NCBI GenBank assembly: GCA_934463455.1
Contig: CAKSJU010000053.1
Span: 1 to 14,032 of the forward strand
Direction: 5' to 3'
DNA: 14,032 nucleotides
Origin: an uncultured Clostridia bacterium
GTDB lineage: Bacteria > Bacillota > Clostridia > UBA1381
A program made the position numbers and the translations under genes. The notes beneath the pieces are model-generated. The model had not been told where the DNA came from, did not search any database, and saw only the letters and a program-made list of their open reading frames with translations. This document shows, piece by piece, positions 6,458 through 13,955 of the stretch (within the stretch, counting starts at the first letter, position 1; every line of letters begins with the position of its first letter).

Positions 6458-7291
6458 GTGATGAATTTGAAAAAAACAGCGGTTGAGAGAGATGACAAAG
6501 ACGGTTTGTTTGCATATGCGCACCATTCGACAGAGCATCCGAGGTTTGTTGAATTTAAACTGCATACTCATAACGACTATGAAATTTATGTGTTTTTAAA
6601 AGGCGATATAACTTTTCTTGTGGAGGGAATAAAGAAAAAAATGTCGCCGTACGATATAGTTCTTATTCGGGGAAATGAGCTGCACAATCTTTTACCAAAC
6701 CCGAATTTTGAATATGAAAGAGTCGTGCTTAATATATCCGATGATTTTTTTGATGTTTGGAACTGCGGATATATAAGAGAAATTTTCTCCGGCAGTATTG
6801 CAAGCCGTTTTATTCCGGGGGAAAAGATAAGAATCGGCGGAATTGATGATGATATAAGGCAAATCGATAAATATATACGGGAAACAAAAGATACGGACGA
6901 CACTGTTGTGAAATGTGCCATAATTGAATTTTTGCATGATTTGAGCAGAATATCAAACGATGAAGAAGAGGAGGATGAAAATACGACAATATCGGAAATA
7001 ATAAGATATATCAACCAAAATTTAACACAGGCCTTTGTACTCGATGAGCTTGCGGACAGATTTTTTCTTTCCAAGTATTATATGTGCCGCCTTTTTAAAA
7101 AATCAACCGGATTCACGATTAATCAATATATTGTGAATAAAAGAATTTTGCTTGTAAAAAAGATGTGCAAGTCGGGAATGAATTTGAGCCTTGCAAGCGT
7201 TGAGGCGGGTTTTGGCAGTTATACGAATTTTTACAAGGCATATGTTAAGGAATTCGGTGTATCTCCCGGTAAAGGACTTAAAAACAGATAG
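6458..7291 (+). CDS. AraC-family transcriptional regulator with N-terminal cupin
   Basis: This cytoplasmic DNA-binding regulator has 277 residues from GTG. Seen: an N-terminal cupin-like sensor domain (about 25-110) with HTHNDYE (36-42) and a FLKGDITFLVEG strand pair. An acidic linker with EEEEDE follows (about 168-173). The C-terminal AraC double helix-turn-helix (about 178-277) includes LADRFFLSKYYMCRLFKKSTG and GFGSYTNFYKAYVKEFGVSPG. Three starts compete: GTG 6458 or ATG 6461 served by AAGGG (6445-6449), or TTG 6467, which alone has ideal 8-base spacing from AGGAG (6454-6458). Its divergent position makes it the likely regulator of the uronate operon, sensing a sugar acid (inference). The gene is preceded by repeats that may affect its expression. 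Confidence 0.9.
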   Translation: MMNLKKTAVERDDKDGLFAYAHHSTEHPRFVEFKLHTHNDYEIYVFLKGDITFLVEGIKKKMSPYDIVLIRGNELHNLLPNPNFEYERVVLNISDDFFDVWNCGYIREIFSGSIASRFIPGEKIRIGGIDDDIRQIDKYIRETKDTDDTVVKCAIIEFLHDLSRISNDEEEEDENTTISEIIRYINQNLTQAFVLDELADRFFLSKYYMCRLFKKSTGFTINQYIVNKRILLVKKMCKSGMNLSLASVEAGFGSYTNFYKAYVKEFGVSPGKGLKNR

Positions 7292-7336
7292 TATTCTTTT
7301 ACTTTCGGAATAATATAATATTTCGGGGGTGAAAAT

Positions 7337-8653
7337 ATGGAATTTATAAAATTTCTTAACGAAAAAATACTTTGGGGCATTCCCACCTTGTGTTTAATGC
7401 TGATTGTCGGAATTTATCTTTTGGTTTCAACGCGAGCGGCGGTTTTTGTTCATTTTGGATTTCTTTTGAAAAATACGGTAGGAAAGCTTTTTAAAAGAGA
7501 TAATTCAAACGAGGGGATTTCGCCTTTTGCCGCGGCATCTACTGCTTTGGCTGCAACGGTCGGTACCGGAAATATTACCGGAGTGGCTCTGGCGATAAGG
7601 CTGGGAGGTGCGGGAGCGGTATTCTGGATGTGGATTTCAGGTCTGCTCGGAATGGTTATAAAGTATACAGAGGTAATGCTGGCGGTTGAATATCGGAAGA
7701 AAACCGAAAACGGATATATAGGCGGACCGATGTATTATATGGAAGAAGGACTTTCCTCAAAGAAAATGGCTTGTATTTTTTGTATATTCGCTGTTTTGAG
7801 TTCATTCGGAATAGGGAATATGGTCCAGGCAAATTCTTTTTCCGGAGGAATAGGAATGATTTTTGATGTATCGCCTGTATGTGCGGGAGTTATACTTTCG
7901 GCACTGTGCTTTATGGTGCTTGCGGGCGGAATAAAACGGATTTCGTCAGTCACCGAAATACTTGTTCCGATAATGGCAATTGCGTACATATTTGCGGCAC
8001 TTGCAGTGATTATACTAAATATAAGTAAGCTGCCGTCGGTATTTGAGCTTATAATTAATTCTGCTTTTTCGTCGAGCGCGGCTGCGGGGGGCTTTGCGGG
8101 AGCGACTTTTGCATATGCGGCAAGGATAGGAATATCAAGAGGTCTTTTTACAAATGAAGCGGGGCTCGGAAGTGCTCCGATTGCACATGCTTCGGCAGAT
8201 GCGGAAAATTCCGTGACTCAGGGGATGTGGGGCGCGTTTGAAGTTTTTTTTGATACAATAGTAATGTGCAGCATAACGGCAGCGGTAATTTTGGTCACAG
8301 GCGTGTGGAAGAGCGATTGTGCCGACGGTGCTTTAGCGTATGCTGCTTTTTCGCAGAACATTCCCAAGGGCGGATATATTGTCAGCTTTGGGTTGGTATT
8401 GTTTTCTTTTGCGTCTGTTGTCGCATGGTATCATTACGGAGAAAGCTGTGCAACTTATCTTTTCGGGAAAGGCGCTAAAGGCGTGTACCGCTTTTTTTAT
8501 ATTGCCGCATGCTTTTTCGGATGTATTTCGGAAGTGAAAATTATCTGGGAAGCGGCAGATACGCTTAATGCTTTTATGCTGCTGCCCAATCTTGCCGCAC
8601 TGATTTTACTCGGAAAAGAAGCAGGAAAAATTACGAGGGATTTTTTTAAATAA
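7337..8653 (+). CDS. AGCS family alanine/glycine:cation symporter
   Basis: This 438-residue polytopic inner-membrane protein should import alanine or glycine with Na+ or H+. Seen: family motifs FAAASTALAATVGTGNITG (64-82), GGPMYYMEEGL (129-139) and TNEAGLGSAPIAHASA (272-287), with about ten hydrophobic segments spread over the whole length. Members of this family are usually about 440-500 residues, so this one is near full length. The ribosome site GGGGG (7325-7329) lies 7 bases from the ATG. It starts 45 bases after the AraC gene on the same strand and may share its transcript. An amino-acid carrier is an unexpected partner for a uronate system; whether its substrate is really alanine cannot be told from sequence. 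Confidence 0.93.
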   Translation: MEFIKFLNEKILWGIPTLCLMLIVGIYLLVSTRAAVFVHFGFLLKNTVGKLFKRDNSNEGISPFAAASTALAATVGTGNITGVALAIRLGGAGAVFWMWISGLLGMVIKYTEVMLAVEYRKKTENGYIGGPMYYMEEGLSSKKMACIFCIFAVLSSFGIGNMVQANSFSGGIGMIFDVSPVCAGVILSALCFMVLAGGIKRISSVTEILVPIMAIAYIFAALAVIILNISKLPSVFELIINSAFSSSAAAGGFAGATFAYAARIGISRGLFTNEAGLGSAPIAHASADAENSVTQGMWGAFEVFFDTIVMCSITAAVILVTGVWKSDCADGALAYAAFSQNIPKGGYIVSFGLVLFSFASVVAWYHYGESCATYLFGKGAKGVYRFFYIAACFFGCISEVKIIWEAADTLNAFMLLPNLAALILLGKEAGKITRDFFK

Positions 8654-8676
8654 ATGTAAATAAAATATGATACGCC

Positions 8677-8705
8677 TTGACAAAATTTTCGGTATGGGAT
8701 ATAAT
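8677..8705 (+). promoter_or_regulatory. Perfect consensus sigma-A promoter
   Basis: TTGACA (8677-8682) and TATAAT (8700-8705) are both exact consensus hexamers with the ideal 17-base spacer. A start near 8712 would give a leader of about 100 bases before the membrane-protein gene. This is the best promoter in the window and implies strong transcription of the membrane protein/sigma factor pair unless a repressor intervenes. Confidence 0.85.
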
Positions 8706-8731
8706 TTATATATAGATATTCTTGGGCAACA

Positions 8732-8764
8732 GCTCCTTGCATGCAAAGAGGGGAGCACTGCTCC
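8732..8764 (+). promoter_or_regulatory. Leader with two competing hairpins
   Basis: GGAGC (8752-8756) can pair either with GCTCC upstream (8732-8736, enclosing the palindrome TTGCATGCAA) or with GCTCC downstream (8760-8764, 3-base loop). The two structures exclude each other. Neither covers the ribosome site near 8800, and no U-tract follows, so any regulatory role is speculative. Confidence 0.3.
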
Positions 8765-8815
8765 GGATTAAAGTCGAGAACGATGAATGCAGACAAAAGA
8801 AAGGAAATGACACCA

Positions 8816-9496
8816 ATGGAAAAGTACGGTACCGTCCCGCCGAGATTTACAAAGGGGTGGTGGGATTGGTTTTTTGAATATTATAAGCTGCATGTATTGG
8901 CTGCCGCATTTGTGCTTTGTATTACCGGTATTACAATATATCAGGTTGCCACAAAAGTGAATTATGATATTACGGTTACATATATTGGAAGCAGCACTCC
9001 AAATGAACAGCAGCAAAACGAAATTTCCGAAAAGCTTGCCGAAGTTATTCCGGATGTGAACGGTAACGGAAAAAAGCAGGTTTTTTTCCAAATCCTGACC
9101 TCGCCTAATTCGGAAGCTAAGAATACTGACGCTCAATATACCATGGCGATAGAAACAAAGAAAATGGTTGAACTGCAAGTGGGAGAAGCATTTATGTTTA
9201 TCACCGATAAGGAGCAGATTGATACATGGTATGCGCAGGGCATGGAGGACATATTTTCAGATGCGGACGAATGGCTTGACGAGGAAAATAAATCTCTTGA
9301 AAGATGCGAGGGCAAGGGAGAGAAATGTTTTGTAAAAATCCCTGCCGATAATATTATGACCGATGCAGGCTTTGCAGCAGGTGAAGAACTGTATGTTGCC
9401 GTCAGAGATATGAGAGAAAAAGAGGATACCGAAGAGAAAAAAGCAACGCAAAAAGCAAGCTTTGATGCGGCAAACTATATACTGAAAACAAGATAA
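8816..9496 (+). CDS. Single-pass membrane protein of unknown function
   Basis: I do not recognise this 226-residue protein. Seen: a short aromatic N-terminus (KYGTVPPRFTKGWWDWFFEY), one hydrophobic segment at about 27-47, then a charged, probably extracytoplasmic domain of about 180 residues. The domain has a DVNGNGK turn (80-86) resembling a calcium-binding loop, two cysteines (154 and 161) that could form a disulfide, and a Lys/Glu-rich helix near the end. The start is uncertain: ATG 8816 is about 11 bases from AAGG (8801-8804), while in-frame ATGs at 8783 and 8807 have poor or too-close sites. It is followed after 16 bases by a sigma factor gene and shares its promoter. Its cytoplasmic part is too short for a classical anti-sigma domain, but a sensing or signalling role is possible. 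Confidence 0.75.
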   Translation: MEKYGTVPPRFTKGWWDWFFEYYKLHVLAAAFVLCITGITIYQVATKVNYDITVTYIGSSTPNEQQQNEISEKLAEVIPDVNGNGKKQVFFQILTSPNSEAKNTDAQYTMAIETKKMVELQVGEAFMFITDKEQIDTWYAQGMEDIFSDADEWLDEENKSLERCEGKGEKCFVKIPADNIMTDAGFAAGEELYVAVRDMREKEDTEEKKATQKASFDAANYILKTR

Positions 9497-9512
9497 GAGA
9501 GGGGCGGCGGTT

Positions 9513-10250
9513 ATGGCTGTTGCAAAACAAACCACCACCGAATATGAATTGTTCTCCGAGTATAAGAGAACAAAAGATAAAAAAGTGCGGAATGAGCTTT
9601 TGGAACACTATCTTTATATTGCGCAGATTTTATCCCGCAAGTTTATAAACAGGGGTATAGAATACGATGATATATATCAGGTTGCATGTATGGGAGTGCT
9701 TTATGCGATTGACAGATTTGACCCGGACAGGGGAGTTCAGTTTGCAACCTTTGCAACTCCGACGGTAATGGGAGAAATAAGAAAGTATTTTCGCGACAAA
9801 GGGAATTTTATAAGAATCCCGAGAACTTTGTACGAAATTTTTTATAAAGCGGAGTGTATAAGACGTGCTTCGGACGGAGATAAAAAAACACCGGAGGAAA
9901 TAGCACGTATTTTGAACATTCCGGAAAAAACAATAAAGAAAGCCTTTGAAATAGGCGACAGCTCTTTTATAAAATCGCTTGAGGACGAAGCGTATGCGGA
10001 CGGACCTATGACTTTATCGAATACAATAGGCGTTGACGACAACGATATTCTTATGATTGAAGAGGATGATTTTATAAGATATTGTATGGACAGTCTCAGC
10101 GAAAAAGAGCGTGAATTTATTAAAATGCGCTATTATGATGAAAAAACTCAAAGCGGTATTTCGGAAAAGTGGAATGTTTCGCAAATGCAGGTTTCAAGAT
10201 TTGAAAAAGCACTTTTAAAGAAATTGAACAGAATGTATTTTAAAGAATAA
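9513..10250 (+). CDS. Sigma-70 family factor of the SigB/SigF/SigG type
   Basis: This 245-residue alternative sigma factor directs RNA polymerase to a specific promoter set. Seen: region 2 (about 30-100) with YDDIYQVACMGVLYAIDRFD and FATFATPTVMGEIRKYFRDKG, which read as core-binding and -10 recognition helices. A region 3 stretch (about 105-160) contains the TPEEIARILNI helix. Region 4 (about 187-243) contains LSEKEREFIKMRYYDEKTQ and the -35 helix-turn-helix VSQMQVSRFEKALLKKL. All sigma regions are present, unlike short ECF factors. The start uses AGAGGGG 9 bases upstream. Relatives are normally encoded with RsbW/SpoIIAB-type kinases and their antagonists; none is here. Whether it governs stress or sporulation cannot be decided. 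Confidence 0.9.
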   Translation: MAVAKQTTTEYELFSEYKRTKDKKVRNELLEHYLYIAQILSRKFINRGIEYDDIYQVACMGVLYAIDRFDPDRGVQFATFATPTVMGEIRKYFRDKGNFIRIPRTLYEIFYKAECIRRASDGDKKTPEEIARILNIPEKTIKKAFEIGDSSFIKSLEDEAYADGPMTLSNTIGVDDNDILMIEEDDFIRYCMDSLSEKEREFIKMRYYDEKTQSGISEKWNVSQMQVSRFEKALLKKLNRMYFKE

Positions 10251-10268
10251 TTTTTGGAAAACTAAATG

Positions 10269-10290
10269 CAGTACTTAATTTTAAGTACTG
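10269..10290. promoter_or_regulatory. Palindrome ahead of the ABC exporter, possible operator
   Basis: Arms CAGTACTTAA and TTAAGTACTG are perfect complements with a TT centre. It sits 26 bases upstream of the exporter start codon and 18 bases after the sigma factor stop. Two-fold AT-rich sites like this are typical of MarR-type repressors, which often control drug exporters, but no such gene is nearby. The following TATTTTAC is too weak a U-tract for a confident terminator. Confidence 0.5.
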
Positions 10291-10316
10291 TATTTTACGT
10301 GTAGGAGAGTTTGCAA

Positions 10317-12041
10317 ATGAAAAAACTTGTACCATTTTTAAAACCGTACAAAAAACAACTTATAATAGGTCCTGCCTTTAAGCTTGCTGAAGCAATATTC
10401 GAAATTATGCTGCCTACGGTTATGGCAATGCTTATTGATAACGGAATTAATAAAAATGACATGTCTTATATTTTTAAAATGAGCATGGTTATGCTCTTAA
10501 TAGCTACATTCGGAGTTATATTTGCATATATTTGTCAATATTATGCGTCTGTTGCATCTCAGGGAGTAGGTACGGATATAAGAAATGCCATGTATGAAAA
10601 AATACAGACCTTTTCGCACAAGGAGCTGGATAAATTCGGGACGCCGTCTTTGATAAACAGAATAACGGGCGATGTGAATTTGATACAAAATGCGGTTGCA
10701 ATGCTTATAAGGCTGGTAATCCGCGCGCCTTTTTTGTGCATAGGCGGTTTTGTTATGGCAATGCTTATTGATTTAAAGCTGTCTTTGATTTTGATGTCGG
10801 CGATTTTAATATTTTCCGCATTTTTATTTCTGATTATGAAAAAAACGGTGCCGCTTTATAAAGGAGTTCAAAAAAAACTTGACGAAGTGACGGTTATAAT
10901 CAGGGAAAATCTGGTTAACATTCGGGTTATACGAGCCTTTGCCGGCAGCGGTTTCGAAAAGCAAAAATTCAATAAATTAAATAAATCGCATGCGGATGCA
11001 GCGGTATATGTGGGAAAAATTGCCGCACTTACAAACCCCTGCGCAACGCTTTTGCTTAATACGGCGGCGGTTTTGGTTATTTGGTTCGGCGGCATACGGG
11101 TAAACACGGGACATCTTACTCAAGGTGAGGTAATAGCATATGTAAATTATCTTACGCAGATTTTAAATGCCATGATAATAGTTGCCAATTTGATTATTCT
11201 TTTTTCAAGAGCATATGCTTCGGCAAACCGTGTTGAAGAAGTGCTTAATACCGAGACCTCTGTTTTGGACGGAGAAGGAGCCGAGTATGATGATAAAAGC
11301 AATATTGCCGTTGAATTTAGGGATGTGAGTTTCAGGTACGTAAACGTTAATGTTTTGGAAAATATAAATTTAAAAATAAACCGGGGGGAAACGATCGGAA
11401 TTATAGGAGCCACCGGCTCGGGAAAGAGTACATTGGTTAATTTAATTCCGAGATTTTACGATTCTTCCGAGGGAGAGATTTACGTAGGAGGAAAAAATGT
11501 AAAGCAATACCGACTTGATGAACTTAGAAATAAAGTCGGAATTGTTCAGCAAAAGGCGGTTTTGTTTTCCGGAACGGTAACGGACAATCTGCGCATGGGA
11601 AAGGCGGACGCGCAGCAGAGTGAAATTGAAAAAGCTTGTGAAATTGCTCAGGCGGCGGAGTTTATTCCGCGCTTGGAAAACGGTTATGAGACGAAAATTT
11701 CGCAAAGCGGCAGCAACCTTTCGGGAGGGCAAAGGCAAAGGCTTACCATTGCACGTGTATTGGTTAAAAAGCCGCAGATACTTATTCTTGACGACAGCGC
11801 TAGTGCGCTTGACTATGCTACCGATGCGGCACTTCGTTCGGCAATAAAGGAAAGTACGGGAGATACGACGGTAATAATTGTATCTCAGCGAATTAATACG
11901 GTAAAAAATGCGGATAGAATAATTGTGCTTGATGACGGATTCATAGTCGGTGAAGGCGTACATGAAGAGCTTTTGGAAAATTGTGATGTTTACCGCGAAA
12001 TTGCGGTATCGCAGGAACAAGCGGCGAAAAGGAGAAAATAA
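10317..12041 (+). CDS. ABC exporter half-transporter, degenerate ATP-site subunit
   Basis: This 574-residue exporter subunit has a six-helix membrane domain (about 1-310) followed by an ATPase domain. Seen: Walker A GATGSGKST (364-372), signature LSGGQ (468-472), and Walker B LILDDSASALD with Asp493 where catalytic Glu is expected. The H-loop is SQR, with Gln524 replacing the usual His. These two changes define the non-hydrolysing partner in heterodimeric exporters such as the BmrC or TM287 type. The ATG at 10317 has AGGAGA at 8-base spacing; an in-frame TTG at 10311 is too close. It is followed after 1 base by its partner. The exported substrate, possibly a drug, lipid or peptide, is not determinable. 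Confidence 0.94.
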   Translation: MKKLVPFLKPYKKQLIIGPAFKLAEAIFEIMLPTVMAMLIDNGINKNDMSYIFKMSMVMLLIATFGVIFAYICQYYASVASQGVGTDIRNAMYEKIQTFSHKELDKFGTPSLINRITGDVNLIQNAVAMLIRLVIRAPFLCIGGFVMAMLIDLKLSLILMSAILIFSAFLFLIMKKTVPLYKGVQKKLDEVTVIIRENLVNIRVIRAFAGSGFEKQKFNKLNKSHADAAVYVGKIAALTNPCATLLLNTAAVLVIWFGGIRVNTGHLTQGEVIAYVNYLTQILNAMIIVANLIILFSRAYASANRVEEVLNTETSVLDGEGAEYDDKSNIAVEFRDVSFRYVNVNVLENINLKINRGETIGIIGATGSGKSTLVNLIPRFYDSSEGEIYVGGKNVKQYRLDELRNKVGIVQQKAVLFSGTVTDNLRMGKADAQQSEIEKACEIAQAAEFIPRLENGYETKISQSGSNLSGGQRQRLTIARVLVKKPQILILDDSASALDYATDAALRSAIKESTGDTTVIIVSQRINTVKNADRIIVLDDGFIVGEGVHEELLENCDVYREIAVSQEQAAKRRK

Positions 12042-12042
12042 C

Positions 12043-13755
12043 GTGAAAAATTTTAAGAGATTGCTCCCGTATGCGGTGCAGTATAAAGGTTTAATGATTT
12101 GGCTTGCATTGGCGTCACTTGTTGCAAATGCCGCCGCACTTGCCGCACCGTCAGTATCGGGATATGCGATAGATTATATAAAGGGTGCTCAAAGCGTGAA
12201 CTTTGTAATGCTTGCAAAAATTTTGGCAGTTCTTGCTGTTGTTTATGCGGTAAACTCTGTATGTTCCTGGGTGCAGACGGCTATGTCGAATACTCTGGCT
12301 TACAGAATGGTAGAAAGCTTAAAAAAAGATATTTTTCAAAAGCTTACCAAGCTTCCGATTTCGTATTTTGATTCCAATTCAAAAGGTGATATTATAAGCA
12401 GACTTACCAATGATACGGATAATATCGGCGAGGGCATTCTTCAGGGAATAACGCAGCTTTTTTCCGGAGCGGTTATAATAGTCGGTACACTCGTTATAAT
12501 GCTTTGGAAAAGTCCGCAGATAACGGCAGTTATATTTTTTATTACAATTTTGTGTGTTTTCGTATCGAAGTTTATAGCGTTAAATTCGGCTAAGATGTTT
12601 AAAATACAATCGGAATCATTGGGAGAGCTTAACGGATATATAGAGGAAACCATAAGCAACCAAAAAGTCATAAAAGCTTTTTCATTTGAAAATCGTGCGT
12701 ATGACAAATTTGCCGGAATAAATAAAAAATTATATGATTGCGGTCAGAAAGCGCAGTTTTTCTCATCCTTGGTAAATCCTACGACACGGTATATAAACAA
12801 TCTTGCTTACATTTCGGTAGGATTAATCGGAGGAATACTTGCTTTAAGAAGTGGATTTTCGGTCGGCAGCGTATCGGCATTTTTGATATATTCTACGCAG
12901 TTTGCCCGCCCTATAAATGATATGGCGGGAATACTTTCTCAGCTTCAGACAGCAAGCGCTTCGGCAAAAAGAGTATTTGAAATTGCTGACAAAAGGGAAG
13001 AAAGCTCGGATGAGAATTTGCCGCCGATTATACGAAAAGGCGGAGCGGTTTCTTTTGAAAATGTTGATTTTTCGTATGTAAAAGGCAGAGAGCTGATAAA
13101 AAATCTTAATTTTGATATTAAAGCGGGTGAGAATGTTGCTATTGTGGGACCGACAGGGTGCGGAAAAACCACAATTGTAAATTTGCTTATGCGTTTTTAT
13201 GATGTTGACAGCGGGGCGATAAAGGTTGACGGACAGAATATATATGAGGTAAAACGTGACAGCCTTAGAACATCGTTTGCTATGGTGCTTCAGGAAAGCA
13301 TGCTTTTTTCGGGGACAGTAAAAGAAAACATTGCTTACGGCAAAAAGGATGCATCGGAAGAAGAGATTATAAGCGCAGCGAAAAAAGCAAATGCGCACAG
13401 CTTTATAAAAAAGCTTGAAAACGGTTATGACACCTATATAACCGAAGGCGGCGAAAATCTGTCGCAGGGGCAAAGGCAGCTTATAACAATAGCGCGGGCA
13501 ATGCTTGCCGACCCGGATATTCTGATATTGGATGAAGCAACATCAAGTATCGATACAATGACAGAAAGAAGAATACAGGAAGCATTTATGGAACTGATGA
13601 AAGAAAAAACAGCTTTTATTATTGCTCACAGATTGTCTACAATAAGGGAATGTGATTTAATATTGGTAATGGATAAGGGCAGTATTGTCGAACAGGGGAC
13701 CCATAATGAGCTTATCGAAAAAAAAGGATTTTATTATATGCTGTATAATTCTTGA
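12043..13755 (+). CDS. ABC exporter half-transporter, catalytic ATP-site subunit
   Basis: This 570-residue partner has a six-helix membrane domain (about 1-310) and an ATPase domain with Walker A GPTGCGKTT (369-377), Walker B ILILDEATSSID with catalytic Glu498, and H-loop His529 (AHRLSTI). Its signature is LSQGQ (473-477) instead of LSGGQ. That is the altered signature expected opposite the degenerate Walker site of the partner. So the pair has one weak and one active ATP site, as in BmrCD/TM287-288. GTG at 12043 follows GGAG (12031-12034) by 8 bases; the longer in-frame extension from 11950 overlaps the previous gene and lacks support. Both subunits should be co-translated and assemble in the membrane. 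Confidence 0.94.
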   Translation: MKNFKRLLPYAVQYKGLMIWLALASLVANAAALAAPSVSGYAIDYIKGAQSVNFVMLAKILAVLAVVYAVNSVCSWVQTAMSNTLAYRMVESLKKDIFQKLTKLPISYFDSNSKGDIISRLTNDTDNIGEGILQGITQLFSGAVIIVGTLVIMLWKSPQITAVIFFITILCVFVSKFIALNSAKMFKIQSESLGELNGYIEETISNQKVIKAFSFENRAYDKFAGINKKLYDCGQKAQFFSSLVNPTTRYINNLAYISVGLIGGILALRSGFSVGSVSAFLIYSTQFARPINDMAGILSQLQTASASAKRVFEIADKREESSDENLPPIIRKGGAVSFENVDFSYVKGRELIKNLNFDIKAGENVAIVGPTGCGKTTIVNLLMRFYDVDSGAIKVDGQNIYEVKRDSLRTSFAMVLQESMLFSGTVKENIAYGKKDASEEEIISAAKKANAHSFIKKLENGYDTYITEGGENLSQGQRQLITIARAMLADPDILILDEATSSIDTMTERRIQEAFMELMKEKTAFIIAHRLSTIRECDLILVMDKGSIVEQGTHNELIEKKGFYYMLYNS

Positions 13756-13779
13756 TTTATCTTTTGCGGAGGATAACTA

Positions 13780-13950
13780 ATGATGAAAATTTTGATTGTT
13801 GAAGATGAACGTGTGCTTAATAACGGAATTGCATTAGTCATTGAAAATAATTCGTCAAATGCATTCAGCGGAGAAATGAAAAAAACGTGTATAAAACGTG
13901 TGCGGAGGAAAATTAGTATTAAAAAACCGCTCAACAGAGCGGTTTTTTAA
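13780..13950 (+). pseudogene. Response-regulator remnant (N-terminus only)
   Basis: From ATG 13780 (GGAGG at 13768-13772, 7-base spacing) the frame reads MMKILIVEDERVLNNGIAL, a clear start of a receiver domain with strand beta-1 and the acidic pair Glu9/Asp10. After about residue 22 the sequence becomes ENNSSNAFSGEMKKTCIKRV and then runs into the terminator, stopping after 56 codons. No phosphorylation Asp, Lys or output domain remains. A short expressed peptide is possible because the start signals are intact, but truncation is more likely. A two-component system regulating the adjacent exporter probably stood here (inference). Confidence 0.6.
13921..13948. terminator. Strong bidirectional intrinsic terminator
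   Basis: AAAAAACCGCTC pairs perfectly with GAGCGGTTTTTT around an AACA loop. Six T end the stem on the plus strand and also on the minus strand. It therefore can end the exporter operon from the left and the tRNA-Ser transcript from the right, whose 3' end is only 8 bases away. Confidence 0.9.
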
Positions 13951-13955
13951 TTTTG

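Noticed and set aside
7291..7319. TATAAT at 7314-7319 as a separate promoter for the AGCS gene
   Set aside because: No recognisable -35 box lies 16-18 bases upstream, and the predicted start would leave almost no leader before the ribosome site.
8741..8815. Upstream ATG giving 25 more residues to the membrane protein
   Set aside because: It has no ribosome site, lies within the structured leader, and adds a non-hydrophobic, low-plausibility segment.
11442..12020. Long minus-strand reading frame opposite the first exporter gene
   Set aside because: It is an antisense shadow of the ABC ATPase domain with no recognisable motifs or ribosome site.
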